Positions 10,481 through 19,746 of a DNA stretch of 64,000 nucleotides are shown here, in pieces; the stretch's first letter is position 1; each line of letters begins with the position of its first letter. Source of the stretch: Ferrovibrio sp. MS7 (lineage in GTDB: Bacteria > Pseudomonadota > Alphaproteobacteria > Ferrovibrionales > Ferrovibrionaceae); NCBI RefSeq assembly GCF_038404985.1, contig NZ_JBBKBA010000001.1, forward strand, positions 400,001 through 464,000. The letters run 5' to 3'. Position numbers and translations under genes: made by a program. The notes under the pieces are model-generated. The model worked only from the letters and a program-made list of their open reading frames with translations. It had not been told where the DNA came from and did not search any database.

Positions 10481-11027
10481 ATGGCGCCAGCAGCGCCTTG
10501 ATCACCGCCACCGCTTCCGGTGCATCCCATTGCGCCTCGCCGACCAGGCGGGCGACCTCGCGGCCATCGCGGCCGATCAGGATCGTGGTGGGCAGGCCAT
10601 AGGCGCCCCAGGCGCGGCCGGATTTCATGGAAGTGTCGAGATAGGGCTTGATGCCGGGCGTATTGATCTCGGCCAGGAATTTCTCGACCTTCTCGCGCCC
10701 GCCGCGATCCTGCGCCACCGCCACCAGGGCGAAGCCGGGGTCGTTCACCAATGTCTGCAACCGCTCCAGCGACGGCATCTCGGCGCGGCAGGGGATGCAC
10801 CAGGTGGCCCAGAGATTGACCAGCACCACCTTGCCCTTGAAGGCTTCCAGGGTGATCTCGGCGCCCTTTTCATCCTGGAAAGACGCGGCCGCCACTGGTT
10901 TCGGCTGGTCCGGCACGATAAGTTTGCGCATATCGCCCTGCAGCGGCGGCAGATTGCCCGCCCAGGCCCCGTGCGGCGCCGAGGCAGCCAGCAGCAGGCA
11001 TCCGATCAACCAGGCAAGCAAGCGCAT
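10479..11027 (-). CDS. TlpA/ResA-like thiol-disulfide oxidoreductase
   Basis: A thioredoxin-fold protein of 182 residues from the ATG at 11027. It begins with a cleavable signal peptide ([23 protein letters not shown]), so it acts in the periplasm. The thioredoxin domain has the redox motif [16 protein letters not shown] (CxxC about residue 84-87), [11 protein letters not shown] and the cis-proline GLPTTILIG. Likely roles are cytochrome c maturation or reduction of periplasmic disulfides. The reading frame is open to 11162, and ATG 11039 is possible, but either start abuts or overlaps the divergent argH start. Confidence 0.9.
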   Translation of the reverse strand: MRLLAWLIGCLLLAASAPHGAWAGNLPPLQGDMRKLIVPDQPKPVAAASFQDEKGAEITLEAFKGKVVLVNLWATWCIPCRAEMPSLERLQTLVNDPGFALVAVAQDRGGREKVEKFLAEINTPGIKPYLDTSMKSGRAWGAYGLPTTILIGRDGREVARLVGEAQWDAPEAVAVIKALLAP

Positions 11028-11037
11028 TTCTGTCCTC

Positions 11038-12474
11038 ATGGCTCGACGCATCTCCTCAAATAAGACCCCGGCAAAGCCGAAACAAGCCGCCGCCAACGAT
11101 TTATGGGGCGGGCGTTTTGCCGCAGGCCCGGCGGCAATCATGCTGGAGATCAATGCCTCCATCGGCTTCGATCAGCGCCTCTATGCCCAGGACATCGCCG
11201 GCTCCAAAGCGCATTGCCAGATGCTGGTGAAGCAGGGCCTGATCACGCCCCGGGAAGGCAAGGCCATCCTCAAGGGCCTGGATACCATCAAGGCCGAGAT
11301 CGAAGCCGGCAGGTTCAAGATCGACCCCAGGCTGGAAGACATCCACATGCATGTGGAGACCCGGCTGAAGGAACTGATCGGCAATGCTGCCGGACGCCTG
11401 CATACCGCGCGTTCGCGCAACGACCAGGTGGCGACCGATTTCCGCCTCTGGGTGCGCGATGCCATCGACCGCACTGACGCCGGCCTCGCCGACCTGCAGC
11501 GCCGCCTGCTGGCCCGCGCCGAGGAATACGTTGACACCGTGATGCCGGGCATGACGCATCTGCAGGCCGCCCAGCCGGTGACGCTGGGCCATCATCTGCT
11601 GGCCTATGTCGAGATGCTGGGTCGCGACCGTGGCCGCTTCCAGGATGCGCGCAAGCGGCTGAATTTCAGCCCGCTGGGTGCGGCAGCCCTGGCCGGCACC
11701 TCGCTGCCCATCGACCGCCACATGACCGCCAAGGCGCTCGGCTTCTCTGGCCCCGTGCCGAATTCGCTCGATGCCGTGTCGGATCGCGATTTCGCGCTGG
11801 AATTCCTTTCGGCGGCCAGCACCTGCGCGGTGCATCTCTCGCGCTTCGCGGAAGAGATCGTGCTGTGGTGCTCGGCGCAATTCCGCTTCATATCCTTGAG
11901 CGATGCCTTCACCACCGGCTCCTCGATCATGCCGCAGAAGCGCAATCCCGATGCCGCCGAACTGGTGCGCGGCAAGGTCGGCCGCATCATCGGCGCCCAT
12001 AACGCGCTGCTGATCACGCTGAAGGGTCTGGCGCTGACCTATGGCAAGGACATGCAGGAGGACAAGGAGCCGACCTTCGACGCGGCTGACAGTCTTGAAC
12101 TCTGCATCGCAGCCACGGCCGGCATGGTCAGCGATTTCAAGGCCAACAAGCCGCGCCTGGAGCAGAGCGCCGGCGAGGGTTACACCACCGCCACCGACCT
12201 GGCCGATTGGTGCGTGCGCAAGCTGGACATGCCGTTCCGCAACGCACATCACGTCGCCGGTTCTCTGGTGAAACTGGCGGAAAGCCAGGACAAGCCTCTG
12301 GAAGAACTGACGCTGGCCGAAATGCAGAGTGTGGAGAAGCGCATCACCAAGGAAGTGTTCGCCGTGCTCGGTGTGCAGAATTCGGTGAAAAGCCGCGTCT
12401 CCTATGGCGGCACCGCGCCGAAGAATGTGCGCAAGGAAATCGCGCGCTGGCGCAAACAGCTTGGGGTGAAGTGA
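11038..12474 (+). CDS. argH: argininosuccinate lyase
   Basis: A 478-residue fumarase/aspartase-superfamily enzyme that splits argininosuccinate into arginine and fumarate, the last step of arginine synthesis. [18 protein letters not shown] opens the conserved part; [18 protein letters not shown] and the signature loop [20 protein letters not shown] (serine catalyst) are present. ATG 11038 is the only suitable start and gives a basic N-terminal extension of ~20 residues; the frame stays open further upstream, but that part is antisense to the TlpA-like gene. The next gene overlaps the stop codon. Confidence 0.97.
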   Translation: MARRISSNKTPAKPKQAAANDLWGGRFAAGPAAIMLEINASIGFDQRLYAQDIAGSKAHCQMLVKQGLITPREGKAILKGLDTIKAEIEAGRFKIDPRLEDIHMHVETRLKELIGNAAGRLHTARSRNDQVATDFRLWVRDAIDRTDAGLADLQRRLLARAEEYVDTVMPGMTHLQAAQPVTLGHHLLAYVEMLGRDRGRFQDARKRLNFSPLGAAALAGTSLPIDRHMTAKALGFSGPVPNSLDAVSDRDFALEFLSAASTCAVHLSRFAEEIVLWCSAQFRFISLSDAFTTGSSIMPQKRNPDAAELVRGKVGRIIGAHNALLITLKGLALTYGKDMQEDKEPTFDAADSLELCIAATAGMVSDFKANKPRLEQSAGEGYTTATDLADWCVRKLDMPFRNAHHVAGSLVKLAESQDKPLEELTLAEMQSVEKRITKEVFAVLGVQNSVKSRVSYGGTAPKNVRKEIARWRKQLGVK

Positions 12475-12626
12475 TGCGACGCACCGTTTCGCTGCTGCTG
12501 CTGTTTGCCTGCCTTGGTGTGATCGCCGCCGGCTGTGGCCGCAAGGACATACCGGATTATCCGCAGGATGCCTCCGAGCGCCCGGCCAACCTGCCGCGGC
12601 GCGGCACGCCCGTTCCTTACAATTAA
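12474..12626 (+). CDS. small LptM-like lipoprotein
   Basis: A 50-residue protein with a hydrophobic signal and a lipobox (VIAAGCGRKD), so it should be a lipid-anchored outer-membrane protein. CGRKDIPDYP corresponds to the CGxKGPLYxP pattern of LptM (YifL), which helps mature the LPS translocon LptD. The ATG overlaps the argH stop (TGATG), and lysA follows 10 bp later; a short lipoprotein between argH and lysA is a recurring alphaproteobacterial arrangement. Assignment to LptM rests on length, lipobox and position. Confidence 0.85.
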   Translation: MRRTVSLLLLFACLGVIAAGCGRKDIPDYPQDASERPANLPRRGTPVPYN

Positions 12627-12636
12627 AGAGTCCGCC

Positions 12637-13926
12637 ATGACCGGCCAGCCTTGGTTTTCATATCGCGACGGCGTGCTGCATGCCGAAGGCGTCAGCCTCA
12701 AGACCATCGCCGAACAGGTCGGCACGCCGGTCTATGTCTACTCAACGGAAGCGTTGGAAAGCAGCTACCGGGCGCTCTCGGAAGCCTTCGCCGGCCTGCC
12801 GGCGCTGATCGCCTATGCCGTGAAGGCCAATGGCAACTTGGCTTTGCTGCGCCATCTTGGTGCGCTGGGTGCCGGCGCCGATGTGGTCTCGGCCGGCGAG
12901 ATGCAGCTTGCCATCAAGGCCGGCATCGCGCCGAGCAAGATTATCTTCGCAGGCGTCGGCAAGACCAAGGCCGAGATGGCCCAGGCGCTGAAGGCCGGCA
13001 ATACCGGCATCCTGCAGTTCAACGTCGAGTCCGAGCCGGAATTGCGCGCGCTCTCAGAAGTCGCCACCTCGCTCGGCGTCACCGCGCCAGTCGCGATCCG
13101 CGTCAATCCCGATGTGGATGCCAAGACGCACAAGAAGATCACCACCGGCAAGGCCGAGAACAAGTTCGGCATCCCGATCGAGCGGGCGCGCGAAATCTAT
13201 GCCGAGGCCGCCAAGCTGCCGGGCATCAAGCCGGTTGGCGTGCATGCCCATATCGGCAGCCAGCTCACCGATCTTGATCCCTATGATGCCACCTTCGAGC
13301 GCCTGGCCGAGCTGGTGCGCGACCTGCGTGCTGCCGGCATCAACCTCACCCGCGTCGATCTCGGCGGTGGCCTCGGCATCCGCTACAACGACGAGACGCC
13401 GCCCGATCCCAAGGCCTATGCCGACCTGGTGCGCAAGCATATCGCGCCGCTGGGCTGCGAGCTGGCGCTGGAACCGGGCCGCTTCATCGTCGGCAATGCC
13501 GGCCTGCTGCTCAGCACGGTGACGTATGTGAAGCCGGCGGAAGGCAAGCGGTTCCTGATTCTCGATGCCGGCATGAACGACCTGATCCGCCCAGCTTTGT
13601 ATGAGGCTTATCACGGCATCGTGACAGTGGATGAACCCACGGACGCGGCGCGGTTTCCCGCCGATATCGTCGGCCCGGTCTGCGAGAGCGGCGATACCTT
13701 CGCCGAAGAACGGCCGATGCCCGAGGTGAAGGATGGGGATTTGCTCGCCATTCTTTCCGCCGGTGCGTATAGTGCTGCCATGGCATCGACGTACAATGCG
13801 CGCCCGCTGGCGCCCGAGGTGATGGTGAAAGGCAGCCAGTTTGCCGTGGTCCGCCGCCGCCCTACCCTTGAGGACATGACGGCGCTGGAAAGCCCTGCCC
13901 TATGGCGAGACCCGACGACAGCCTGA
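12637..13926 (+). CDS. lysA: diaminopimelate decarboxylase
   Basis: A 429-residue fold-III PLP enzyme that decarboxylates meso-diaminopimelate to lysine. The PLP lysine lies in LIAYAVKANGN (about 52-62), followed by HAHIGSQ, the phosphate-binding glycine loop LGGGLGIRY, ALEPGRFIVGNAG and the substrate-binding PVCESGDTFAEER. ATG 12637 gives the standard N-terminus and a normal length. It is third in argH-lptM-lysA, and its last 25 bases overlap the next gene. Confidence 0.97.
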   Translation: MTGQPWFSYRDGVLHAEGVSLKTIAEQVGTPVYVYSTEALESSYRALSEAFAGLPALIAYAVKANGNLALLRHLGALGAGADVVSAGEMQLAIKAGIAPSKIIFAGVGKTKAEMAQALKAGNTGILQFNVESEPELRALSEVATSLGVTAPVAIRVNPDVDAKTHKKITTGKAENKFGIPIERAREIYAEAAKLPGIKPVGVHAHIGSQLTDLDPYDATFERLAELVRDLRAAGINLTRVDLGGGLGIRYNDETPPDPKAYADLVRKHIAPLGCELALEPGRFIVGNAGLLLSTVTYVKPAEGKRFLILDAGMNDLIRPALYEAYHGIVTVDEPTDAARFPADIVGPVCESGDTFAEERPMPEVKDGDLLAILSAGAYSAAMASTYNARPLAPEVMVKGSQFAVVRRRPTLEDMTALESPALWRDPTTA

Positions 13927-16457
13927 CGCAATCGTCCGCCCCAAGCCCCGAGACAATCCAAGCCTCGGGGACCGACCCGCTCGCCTCGCTCAATTCTCGC
14001 CTGCGCCTCAGCCTGTGGGCCGTGTTCTGGGAAAATGTCTGGCCCCGGCTGTTTCCGGCCGGCTTGGTGCTGGCCGGCTTCCTGATCCTGGTCGGCTTCG
14101 ATATCTGGCGCTACACGCCGCTGTGGCTGCATTGGCTGCTGTTGCCAGCCTTCGCCATCGGCTTCGGTGTTGCACTCTACCTGCCCTTCCGCGGCTGGCG
14201 CCGCCCCGGCGATGCCGAGGCCCTGCGCCGGCTGGAAACCACCAACGGCCTGGAGCACCGCCCGCTCGGCCAGCTTGCCGACAAGCTCGCCGCCGGGCAG
14301 CAGGACCCGATTGCCGAGGCGTTGTGGCAGGCGCATCGCCGCCGCCTGGCCGCCCGCATCGGGCAGCTCACCGTCACGCCACCGCAGGCCGGCTGGTGGC
14401 GTATCGATCATTGGGGCCTGCGCGTGGCGCTCGGCCTGCTGCTGGTGGTGGCCTGGGCAAGCCCTGGCGAGCCGCTGCAGCAGCGCTTCCGCGATGCGCT
14501 GCAGCCCGGCACGGCGACGCCGCCCGGCGCCACCCTGGCGCTGGATGCCTGGATCACGCCGCCGCTCTATACTGGCCGGCCGCCGATTTTCCTCAGCCGC
14601 GACGGCAAACCGGTGGCCAGCGCCGAAGGCCTGAACGTGCCGACCGGTAGCCTGCTCAAGCTGCGCCTGCAGGCCAGCCAGCCGATCTACGGCCTCAAGC
14701 TCGGCAATCAGGTGCATGCGCTGAAGCAGATCGACGAGCGCAATGCCGAGGTCGACCTGACGCTGAACCTCAATGAAATCGGCGGCCAGGTCACGCTGTC
14801 GCTGCTCCGCCGCGACCACAGCGTGGCCGACTGGGCGCTGAAGGTGCTGCCTGATACGGCGCCGAAGATCGCCTTCGCCGATCCGCCCAAGACCGTGGCG
14901 CCGGATCGCCGCCAGCCGCAGCTCGAGATCGCGCTGAACGCCGAGGATGATTACGGCGTGCAGAAGATCGAGGTGGAGATCCGCCACGCCAACAGCGAGG
15001 AAAGCTGGCTCGCCGACTGGCCGGCGCCGCCTGCTCTGGCCGGCGGTTTCTCCGACAAGCGGCCATTCGATTTCGTCGATCATCCGCTCGCCGGCCAGGT
15101 GGTGACGCTCAACCTGATCGCCACCGATGCGCTGGGCCAGCAGGGCCGCAGCGAGCCGGTGCAGGCGACCCTGCCGGCGCGGCGCTTCACCCATCCGGTC
15201 GCCAAGGCGCTGATCGAGCAGCGCCGCCTGCTGGCGCTGAAGCCTTCTGACGCACCACGCGTCGCCACCGCCTTGCGCGCCCTGAGCCTGGCACCGGAAA
15301 GCTACCGCGACGACACCGCCGTGCATCTCGGCCTGCGCATGGGTGCTGCCCGTTTAGGCCTCAACCGCACGCCGGAAGGCCGCGCCGAGGTTTCCGCCCT
15401 GCTGTGGCAGACCGCGTTGCGCATCGAGGACGGCAAGTCGAATCTCGCCGAACGCGATTTCCAGGCCGCCTATGACCGGCTGCAGGACGCCATGGAGCGC
15501 GGCGCCGAGGACAATGAAATCCTGCGCAAGATGCAGGAACTGCGCGAGGCGATGGAACGCCTGATGGAAGAGAAGATGCGCGAGGCGATGGAGCGTCTGG
15601 CGCGCGGCGAGGAGCCGGAGGAGTTGTCCGAGGAAGACGAGGCGATGTCGTCCGAGGATTTCCAGGACATGATGGATCAGGCCGAGCAGATGGCGCGCCA
15701 GGGTGACCGCCAGAGTGCGCAGGAAATGCTTGAGCAGATGCAGCGCATGATGGAAGCGATGAAGAACATGCGCATTGGCCGCGCGCCGCAGAACGGCAAG
15801 CAGGGCCAGCAGCAGGGGCGCCAGCAGGGCCGCCGTGGCAACGGCATGGGCCAGCAGCAGATGGGCGAACTGAACGACATGATGCGGCAGCAGCAACAGT
15901 TGCTCGACCGCTCGTTCCGCCGCAGCCAGCAATTCGGCCGTAATGGTCAGCCGGGCCAGCCCGGCGGCGACAACGAGGCCGATGCGCGCCAGCAGGAAGA
16001 CCTGCGCCGCCGGCTGGGCGAAATGATGAATCGCTTCGGCGAGCGCGGCCAGCCGATCCCGGATGCGCTGGGCCGCGCCGATCGCGCCATGCGCGATGCC
16101 CGCGAGGCGCTGCGCCGGGGCGAGCCGGGGGATGCCATGCAGGGCCAGAATGATGCGCTGGACCAGATGCGCCAGGGCATGCGCGACATGCAGAATGCCA
16201 ATCGCGGCGAACCCGGCGGCCAGGCCGATGCCGCTGACAGCCGCCAGAATAATCGCAACCGCGACAGCCGCGATCCCTTTGGCCGCCCCACCGGCGGCAT
16301 CGAGAATCCGGGCGAGTCGACCCGCGTGCCGGAAGCTGGCATGACCGCCATCGAACGCGCCCGCCGCATCCTCGAGGAATTGCAGCGCCGCGCCGGCGAC
16401 CGCGACCGCCCGGCGCTGGAGCGCGAATATCTCGACCGCCTGCTGCGCCGCTTCTAG
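13902..16457 (+). CDS. DUF4175/TIGR02302 family membrane protein
   Basis: An 851-residue protein with two or three N-terminal membrane helices (about 45-100, plus one near 170-190), a large periplasmic region, and a low-complexity C-terminal third. From about residue 520 it is rich in E, M, Q and R (MQELREAMERLMEEKMREAMERLARG), then Q/G/R/N-rich (about 620-800). This is the architecture of the alphaproteobacterial TIGR02302 family, usually found next to lysA. The function is unknown; an envelope role is plausible. The start overlaps lysA by 25 bp. Confidence 0.9.
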   Translation: MARPDDSLTQSSAPSPETIQASGTDPLASLNSRLRLSLWAVFWENVWPRLFPAGLVLAGFLILVGFDIWRYTPLWLHWLLLPAFAIGFGVALYLPFRGWRRPGDAEALRRLETTNGLEHRPLGQLADKLAAGQQDPIAEALWQAHRRRLAARIGQLTVTPPQAGWWRIDHWGLRVALGLLLVVAWASPGEPLQQRFRDALQPGTATPPGATLALDAWITPPLYTGRPPIFLSRDGKPVASAEGLNVPTGSLLKLRLQASQPIYGLKLGNQVHALKQIDERNAEVDLTLNLNEIGGQVTLSLLRRDHSVADWALKVLPDTAPKIAFADPPKTVAPDRRQPQLEIALNAEDDYGVQKIEVEIRHANSEESWLADWPAPPALAGGFSDKRPFDFVDHPLAGQVVTLNLIATDALGQQGRSEPVQATLPARRFTHPVAKALIEQRRLLALKPSDAPRVATALRALSLAPESYRDDTAVHLGLRMGAARLGLNRTPEGRAEVSALLWQTALRIEDGKSNLAERDFQAAYDRLQDAMERGAEDNEILRKMQELREAMERLMEEKMREAMERLARGEEPEELSEEDEAMSSEDFQDMMDQAEQMARQGDRQSAQEMLEQMQRMMEAMKNMRIGRAPQNGKQGQQQGRQQGRRGNGMGQQQMGELNDMMRQQQQLLDRSFRRSQQFGRNGQPGQPGGDNEADARQQEDLRRRLGEMMNRFGERGQPIPDALGRADRAMRDAREALRRGEPGDAMQGQNDALDQMRQGMRDMQNANRGEPGGQADAADSRQNNRNRDSRDPFGRPTGGIENPGESTRVPEAGMTAIERARRILEELQRRAGDRDRPALEREYLDRLLRRF

Positions 16458-16495
16458 GCGCCGGCCGCTCCTGTCTGGTCAGGCCGCCCGTTGCG

Positions 16496-16864
16496 TCAGC
16501 CCACCGGCTGGCCCAGTGCCTTATCCACGCCGGCGGAGAGATCGACCATGCTGAAGGGTTTCTGCAGCATGCCCCTGGAGAGATCGGCTAAGTCGGCGGC
16601 GCGGCGGCGTTCGACGGCATAGCCCGACATCATAAGCACCGGCAGATCGGGATAGTCGCGCGCCACTTTCAGGGCCAGCTCGAAGCCATCCATGTTCGGC
16701 ATGCTGATATCGGTGAGCAGTAGGTCGAAGCGCGCCCTGCCGAGCTTGACCAGGGCCTCGGCGCCATCGCTGACGGTGACGACTTCGTGGCCGCGCAGCT
16801 CCAGCACGCGGCGAACGAATTCCCGCACCGGCACTTCATCTTCGGCCACCAGAATACGCGCCAT
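16496..16864 (-). CDS. cpdR: CpdR-like single-domain response regulator
   Basis: A 122-residue receiver with no output domain. The acidic pair is in ILVAEDEVPVREF, the phosphoacceptor aspartate in LLLTDISMPNMDG (Asp51), the switch serine in VLMMSGYA and the conserved lysine in MLQKPFSM. The opening MARILVAEDE and the overall length match CpdR, which in Caulobacter primes substrates for ClpXP when unphosphorylated. Orthology is inferred; another CheY-like role is possible. It stands alone, with a tandem repeat upstream that may be a control site. Confidence 0.78.
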   Translation of the reverse strand: MARILVAEDEVPVREFVRRVLELRGHEVVTVSDGAEALVKLGRARFDLLLTDISMPNMDGFELALKVARDYPDLPVLMMSGYAVERRRAADLADLSRGMLQKPFSMVDLSAGVDKALGQPVG

Positions 16865-17158
16865 CTTTCCTCGCCGCCGGGCCCCTCCCTACTAGCACTT
16901 ACTGGGCTAGCACCTACTGGGCGTCGGGGCGCCACTCCCGGCTGCTCGCCGCCGGGGCTTTCTGAAAACAGCGTGGGCGCGCGGCTTTTTGCGGGTTTTC
17001 AGGCCCGATTCGGCTGCGCGCCAAGCTGATGCAGGCTAGCACCCGAGACTCGCGAATCAAGAAAAAATATTTCAATTAATGACAGCAGGCCGCAATTTAC
17101 GGGCACCGGGCCCGGTTCCGTGGCTGGAACCCGGAACCTGCTGCTGTGCCGGCCCGAT
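16865..17158. other. non-coding gap between the cpdR-like gene and the zinc-ribbon gene
   Basis: No convincing gene in 294 bp. It holds a tandem repeat next to the receiver gene (16892-16921), a third partial copy (CTAGCACC) at 17035-17042, an AT-rich patch at 17057-17082 (AAAAAATATTTCAATTAAT), and a GGTTCC/GGAACC stem at 17114-17131 just after the zinc-ribbon stop, without a T-run. It must contain the receiver promoter, which I could not pinpoint. Confidence 0.5.
16892..16921. repeat. tandem 15-bp direct repeat upstream of the cpdR-like gene
   Basis: CTAGCACTTACTGGG (16892-16906) is followed at once by CTAGCACCTACTGGG (16907-16921), differing at one base. The pair lies 27-57 bp upstream of the receiver start, where an activator or repressor would bind. 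A partial third copy occurs at 17035-17042. Confidence 0.75.
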
Positions 17159-18028
17159 CTAATGCCCCGGAAGCGGCGCGAAGGCGACTTCGAGGTCGAG
17201 CACTTCTTCCTTCTGGCCCGGCAGCTTCACCGAGAAGGTGAGGCGCGCGCCGGCGGCGACCTTGTCGTCCTCCAGCGTGAGCGTATAGGCGTTGAGTTCC
17301 TTGCCCGCCGCGCCACGCATCGAAACCCGGATCGGCGGCACCGGCCGGGTGCGGTCGGAGACGTTCACCACCTCGCCAGATACCTCGATCTTGCTCTCGC
17401 CACTATCCAGCACCACGGCGGATTTCAGGCTGTGCAATTCCACGCCCAGCCACTGCGCCGGCTCTACATGGATGCCGACCTTCTCATAGATCTTGGCCAG
17501 CGGCGGATACATCCCGACCAGTTCGGTGCGCGCGGCATAGCCACCGCCCAGCACGGCACCGAGCAGGATCAGCAGCAGCAGCCAGCCGACCCACAGCATC
17601 GGGCGCCGCTGCTTCTTCTGCGCCGAGGCGCCACGGCCCAGGCCCTGTTCGGCCAGACGGGCACGGCGGCGTTCGATGGCGGCTTCCGCCGCATCGGGCT
17701 CGCCTTCGGCATCGTCGAAGGGCGAACGGATCGGCGGCGGCTCCGGGTCCGGCTCGCTTTCCGGCAGCGCGAAGGTATCCGACGGGAACATCTGCTCCGG
17801 CGTCGGTGGCGGCGGTGGGGGTGGCGGCGGAGGCGGCGGGGGTGGTGGTGGCGGTGGGGGCGGCGGCGGTTCCGGCGGCGGCGGGGGTGCCGGCGGCTCC
17901 GGCTCAGGCAACGGCTCCTGGCGCCAGATGTGGCGGCAGACGCTGCACCTCACCTTGCGTTCCATGCCCCCGAAGGAGGCCGCATCGACGCTGAAACGCG
18001 TGGCGCAGTTTGGGCAGGTGAGGATCAT
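17159..18028 (-). CDS. MJ0042 zinc-ribbon and DUF3426-like membrane protein
   Basis: A 289-residue protein. The N-terminal zinc ribbon has two CxxC pairs (CPNCATRF and VRCSVCRHIW). A Pro/Glu linker follows with 22 consecutive prolines, then an acidic/basic stretch, one membrane helix (MLWVGWLLLLILLGAVLGGGYAA, about 150-172), and a beta-rich C-terminal domain (SGEVVNVSDRTRPVPPIRVSMR, AFAPLPGH) like DUF3426. The family is common next to ftsE in alphaproteobacteria; its function is unknown. Start at 18028 (MILTCPNC) follows the family; ATG 18037 adds three residues. It is divergent from ftsE. Confidence 0.87.
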   Translation of the reverse strand: MILTCPNCATRFSVDAASFGGMERKVRCSVCRHIWRQEPLPEPEPPAPPPPPEPPPPPPPPPPPPPPPPPPPPPPTPEQMFPSDTFALPESEPDPEPPPIRSPFDDAEGEPDAAEAAIERRRARLAEQGLGRGASAQKKQRRPMLWVGWLLLLILLGAVLGGGYAARTELVGMYPPLAKIYEKVGIHVEPAQWLGVELHSLKSAVVLDSGESKIEVSGEVVNVSDRTRPVPPIRVSMRGAAGKELNAYTLTLEDDKVAAGARLTFSVKLPGQKEEVLDLEVAFAPLPGH

Positions 18029-18156
18029 GCCATACAACTGGCCGCTTGTGCTGCGCCGTTGCCCTTTTGCGTTTTGCTATTTTCCCTTATAGGACGGACA
18101 GGTCTGCGCTTGCAAGCATAGGACCTGACCGGGTTTTTTCTGGAGATGCGGGCGCC

Positions 18157-18831
18157 GTGGTGCGGTTTCAGAATGTCGGGATGCGGTATGGGCCCGGGCC
18201 GGAGGTGCTGCGCGACGTCAGCTTTGACCTCGCGCCCGGCTCGTTCCACTTCCTGACCGGCCCCAGCGGCGCCGGCAAAACCTCGCTGCTGAAGCTGATG
18301 TATCTGGCCCACCGCCCGAGTCGCGGCCTGATAACCATGTTCGGCCAGGATGTGGCGGCAGCCGGCCGCGACACCCTGCCGCTGCTGCGCCGCCGCATCG
18401 GCGTGGTGTTTCAGGATTTCCGTCTGCTTGATCATCTGAGCGCCCTGGACAACGTGGCGTTGCCGCTGCGCATCGCCGGGGTGCCGGAAAACCGGGTTGT
18501 TGAGCATTGCACCGAGCTTTTGGCCTGGGTCGGCCTGGGCGACCGGCTGGAGGCCCGCCCGGCCACGCTTTCGGGCGGCGAGAAGCAGCGCGTCGCCATC
18601 GCCCGGGCGGTTATTGCCAGGCCAAGCCTGCTCCTGGCCGACGAGCCAACCGGCAATGTCGATCCCGACATGGCGCAGCGCCTGATGTATCTGTTCGTCG
18701 AATTGAACAAGAGCGGCACGGCGGTGGTGCTGGCGACCCACGATATTCACCTGCTGGACCGTTTCCGCTTCCCGATCCTGAAGCTGCACGGCGGCCAGGT
18801 GCAGGTGCAGCCGGTGGGGGCGGTGGCATGA
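18157..18831 (+). CDS. ftsE: cell division ATP-binding protein FtsE
   Basis: A 224-residue ABC ATPase of the FtsEX complex, which drives periplasmic murein hydrolase activators at the septum. Walker A is [12 protein letters not shown], the Q-loop [22 protein letters not shown] (an FtsE hallmark), the signature [14 protein letters not shown], Walker [14 protein letters not shown] and the H-loop ATHD. The start is GTG at 18157, with TGGAGA 10 bases upstream; the open frame further upstream lacks family similarity. ftsX overlaps its stop codon. Confidence 0.96.
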   Translation: MVRFQNVGMRYGPGPEVLRDVSFDLAPGSFHFLTGPSGAGKTSLLKLMYLAHRPSRGLITMFGQDVAAAGRDTLPLLRRRIGVVFQDFRLLDHLSALDNVALPLRIAGVPENRVVEHCTELLAWVGLGDRLEARPATLSGGEKQRVAIARAVIARPSLLLADEPTGNVDPDMAQRLMYLFVELNKSGTAVVLATHDIHLLDRFRFPILKLHGGQVQVQPVGAVA

Positions 18832-19745
18832 ACCAGGCCACGCCCAAACCCGCACCGATCAAGACCGGACGGCCGCCTTCCGATCTGCAGCTTGCAGCCG
18901 ATGCCTCGGCGCGCTTCCTGCCCTGGGCCCTGGCGGTGATGGTGTTCCTGGCTGCCCTGGCCCTGGCCGGCGCTCTGGCGCTGGACGGCACGGTGTCGTC
19001 CTGGCGCCAGGGGGTATCCAGCCGCCTCACGGTGCAGCTTGCCGACCGCCCCGGCGGTACGGCCATGGCGCAGCGCGTGGAGGCGGCGCTGGCCGCTTTG
19101 CGGGCGACGCCGGGCGTGCGCCGCGCCGAGGCCCTTGGCCGCAGCGACGTGGAAGCCCTGCTGCGCCCCTGGCTCGGCGAAGCGGCCGCCGGCGCCGGGC
19201 TGCCGCTGCCCGGCGTGATCGATGTCGAACTCGACCCCAATGCCTCGCTCTCGGTATCGGCCCTGGCCGCCCAGCTTGAGCGCGCCGCCCCCGGCGCGCG
19301 GCTCGACGACCCGAAGCCCTGGCTGGATCAACTGGTGCGGCTGGCGCGGCTGCTGCAGGGCCTGGGCCTCAGCATCGTGCTGCTGGTCGGCCTGGCGATG
19401 GCGGCCATGGTGATCTTCGCCACCCGTGCGGGCCTGGCGGCACGGCGCGGCACCATCGAACTGCTGCACCTGATCGGCGCCGAGGATGCCTATGTGGCGC
19501 GGCAATTCCAGCGCCATGTCTCGCGCCTGGCCTTCCTGGGCGGCAGCGGCGGCTGGCTGGCGGCGGCGGTGATATTGCTGCTGATCCAGGTGCTGGCGGC
19601 GAATGTCGGCAGCGGCCTGCTGCCCGGCTTCTCGCTCGCCTGGTGGCATTGGTTCCTGCTGCTGCTGCTGCCTTTGAGCGCCCAGGTGCTGGCGGTGATC
19701 ACCGCGCGCCTGACCGTGCTGGGCGATTTGAAACGGATGCTGTGA
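18828..19745 (+). CDS. ftsX: cell division protein FtsX
   Basis: A 305-residue permease-like partner of FtsE. It has a cytoplasmic N-terminus, a first membrane helix (ALAVMVFLAALALAGALAL), a periplasmic domain of ~110 residues (VEAALAALRATPGVRRAEALGR), then three more helices (IVLLVGLAMAAMVIFATRAGL; ILLLIQVLAA; FLLLLLPLSAQVLAVITARL). The cytoplasmic loop GTIELLHLIGAEDAYVARQFQ is diagnostic. ATGA overlap with ftsE means coupled translation. The periplasmic domain should contact an EnvC-like activator; a candidate is encoded at 58247-59503. Confidence 0.95.
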   Translation: MNQATPKPAPIKTGRPPSDLQLAADASARFLPWALAVMVFLAALALAGALALDGTVSSWRQGVSSRLTVQLADRPGGTAMAQRVEAALAALRATPGVRRAEALGRSDVEALLRPWLGEAAAGAGLPLPGVIDVELDPNASLSVSALAAQLERAAPGARLDDPKPWLDQLVRLARLLQGLGLSIVLLVGLAMAAMVIFATRAGLAARRGTIELLHLIGAEDAYVARQFQRHVSRLAFLGGSGGWLAAAVILLLIQVLAANVGSGLLPGFSLAWWHWFLLLLLPLSAQVLAVITARLTVLGDLKRML

Positions 19746-19746
19746 G

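Noticed and set aside
10648-11037. N-terminal extension of argH by ~130 residues
   Set aside because: The stretch is antisense to the TlpA-like gene, has no ArgH similarity, and the ATG at 11038 fits the family.
13611-15326. Long minus-strand open frame (571 residues) over lysA and the DUF4175 gene
   Set aside because: Both genes on the plus strand are recognisable; the antisense frame is a GC-rich shadow.
17806-17902. GC-rich microsatellite at the zinc-ribbon gene as a mobile or regulatory repeat
   Set aside because: It is explained by the polyproline coding run of the minus-strand protein.
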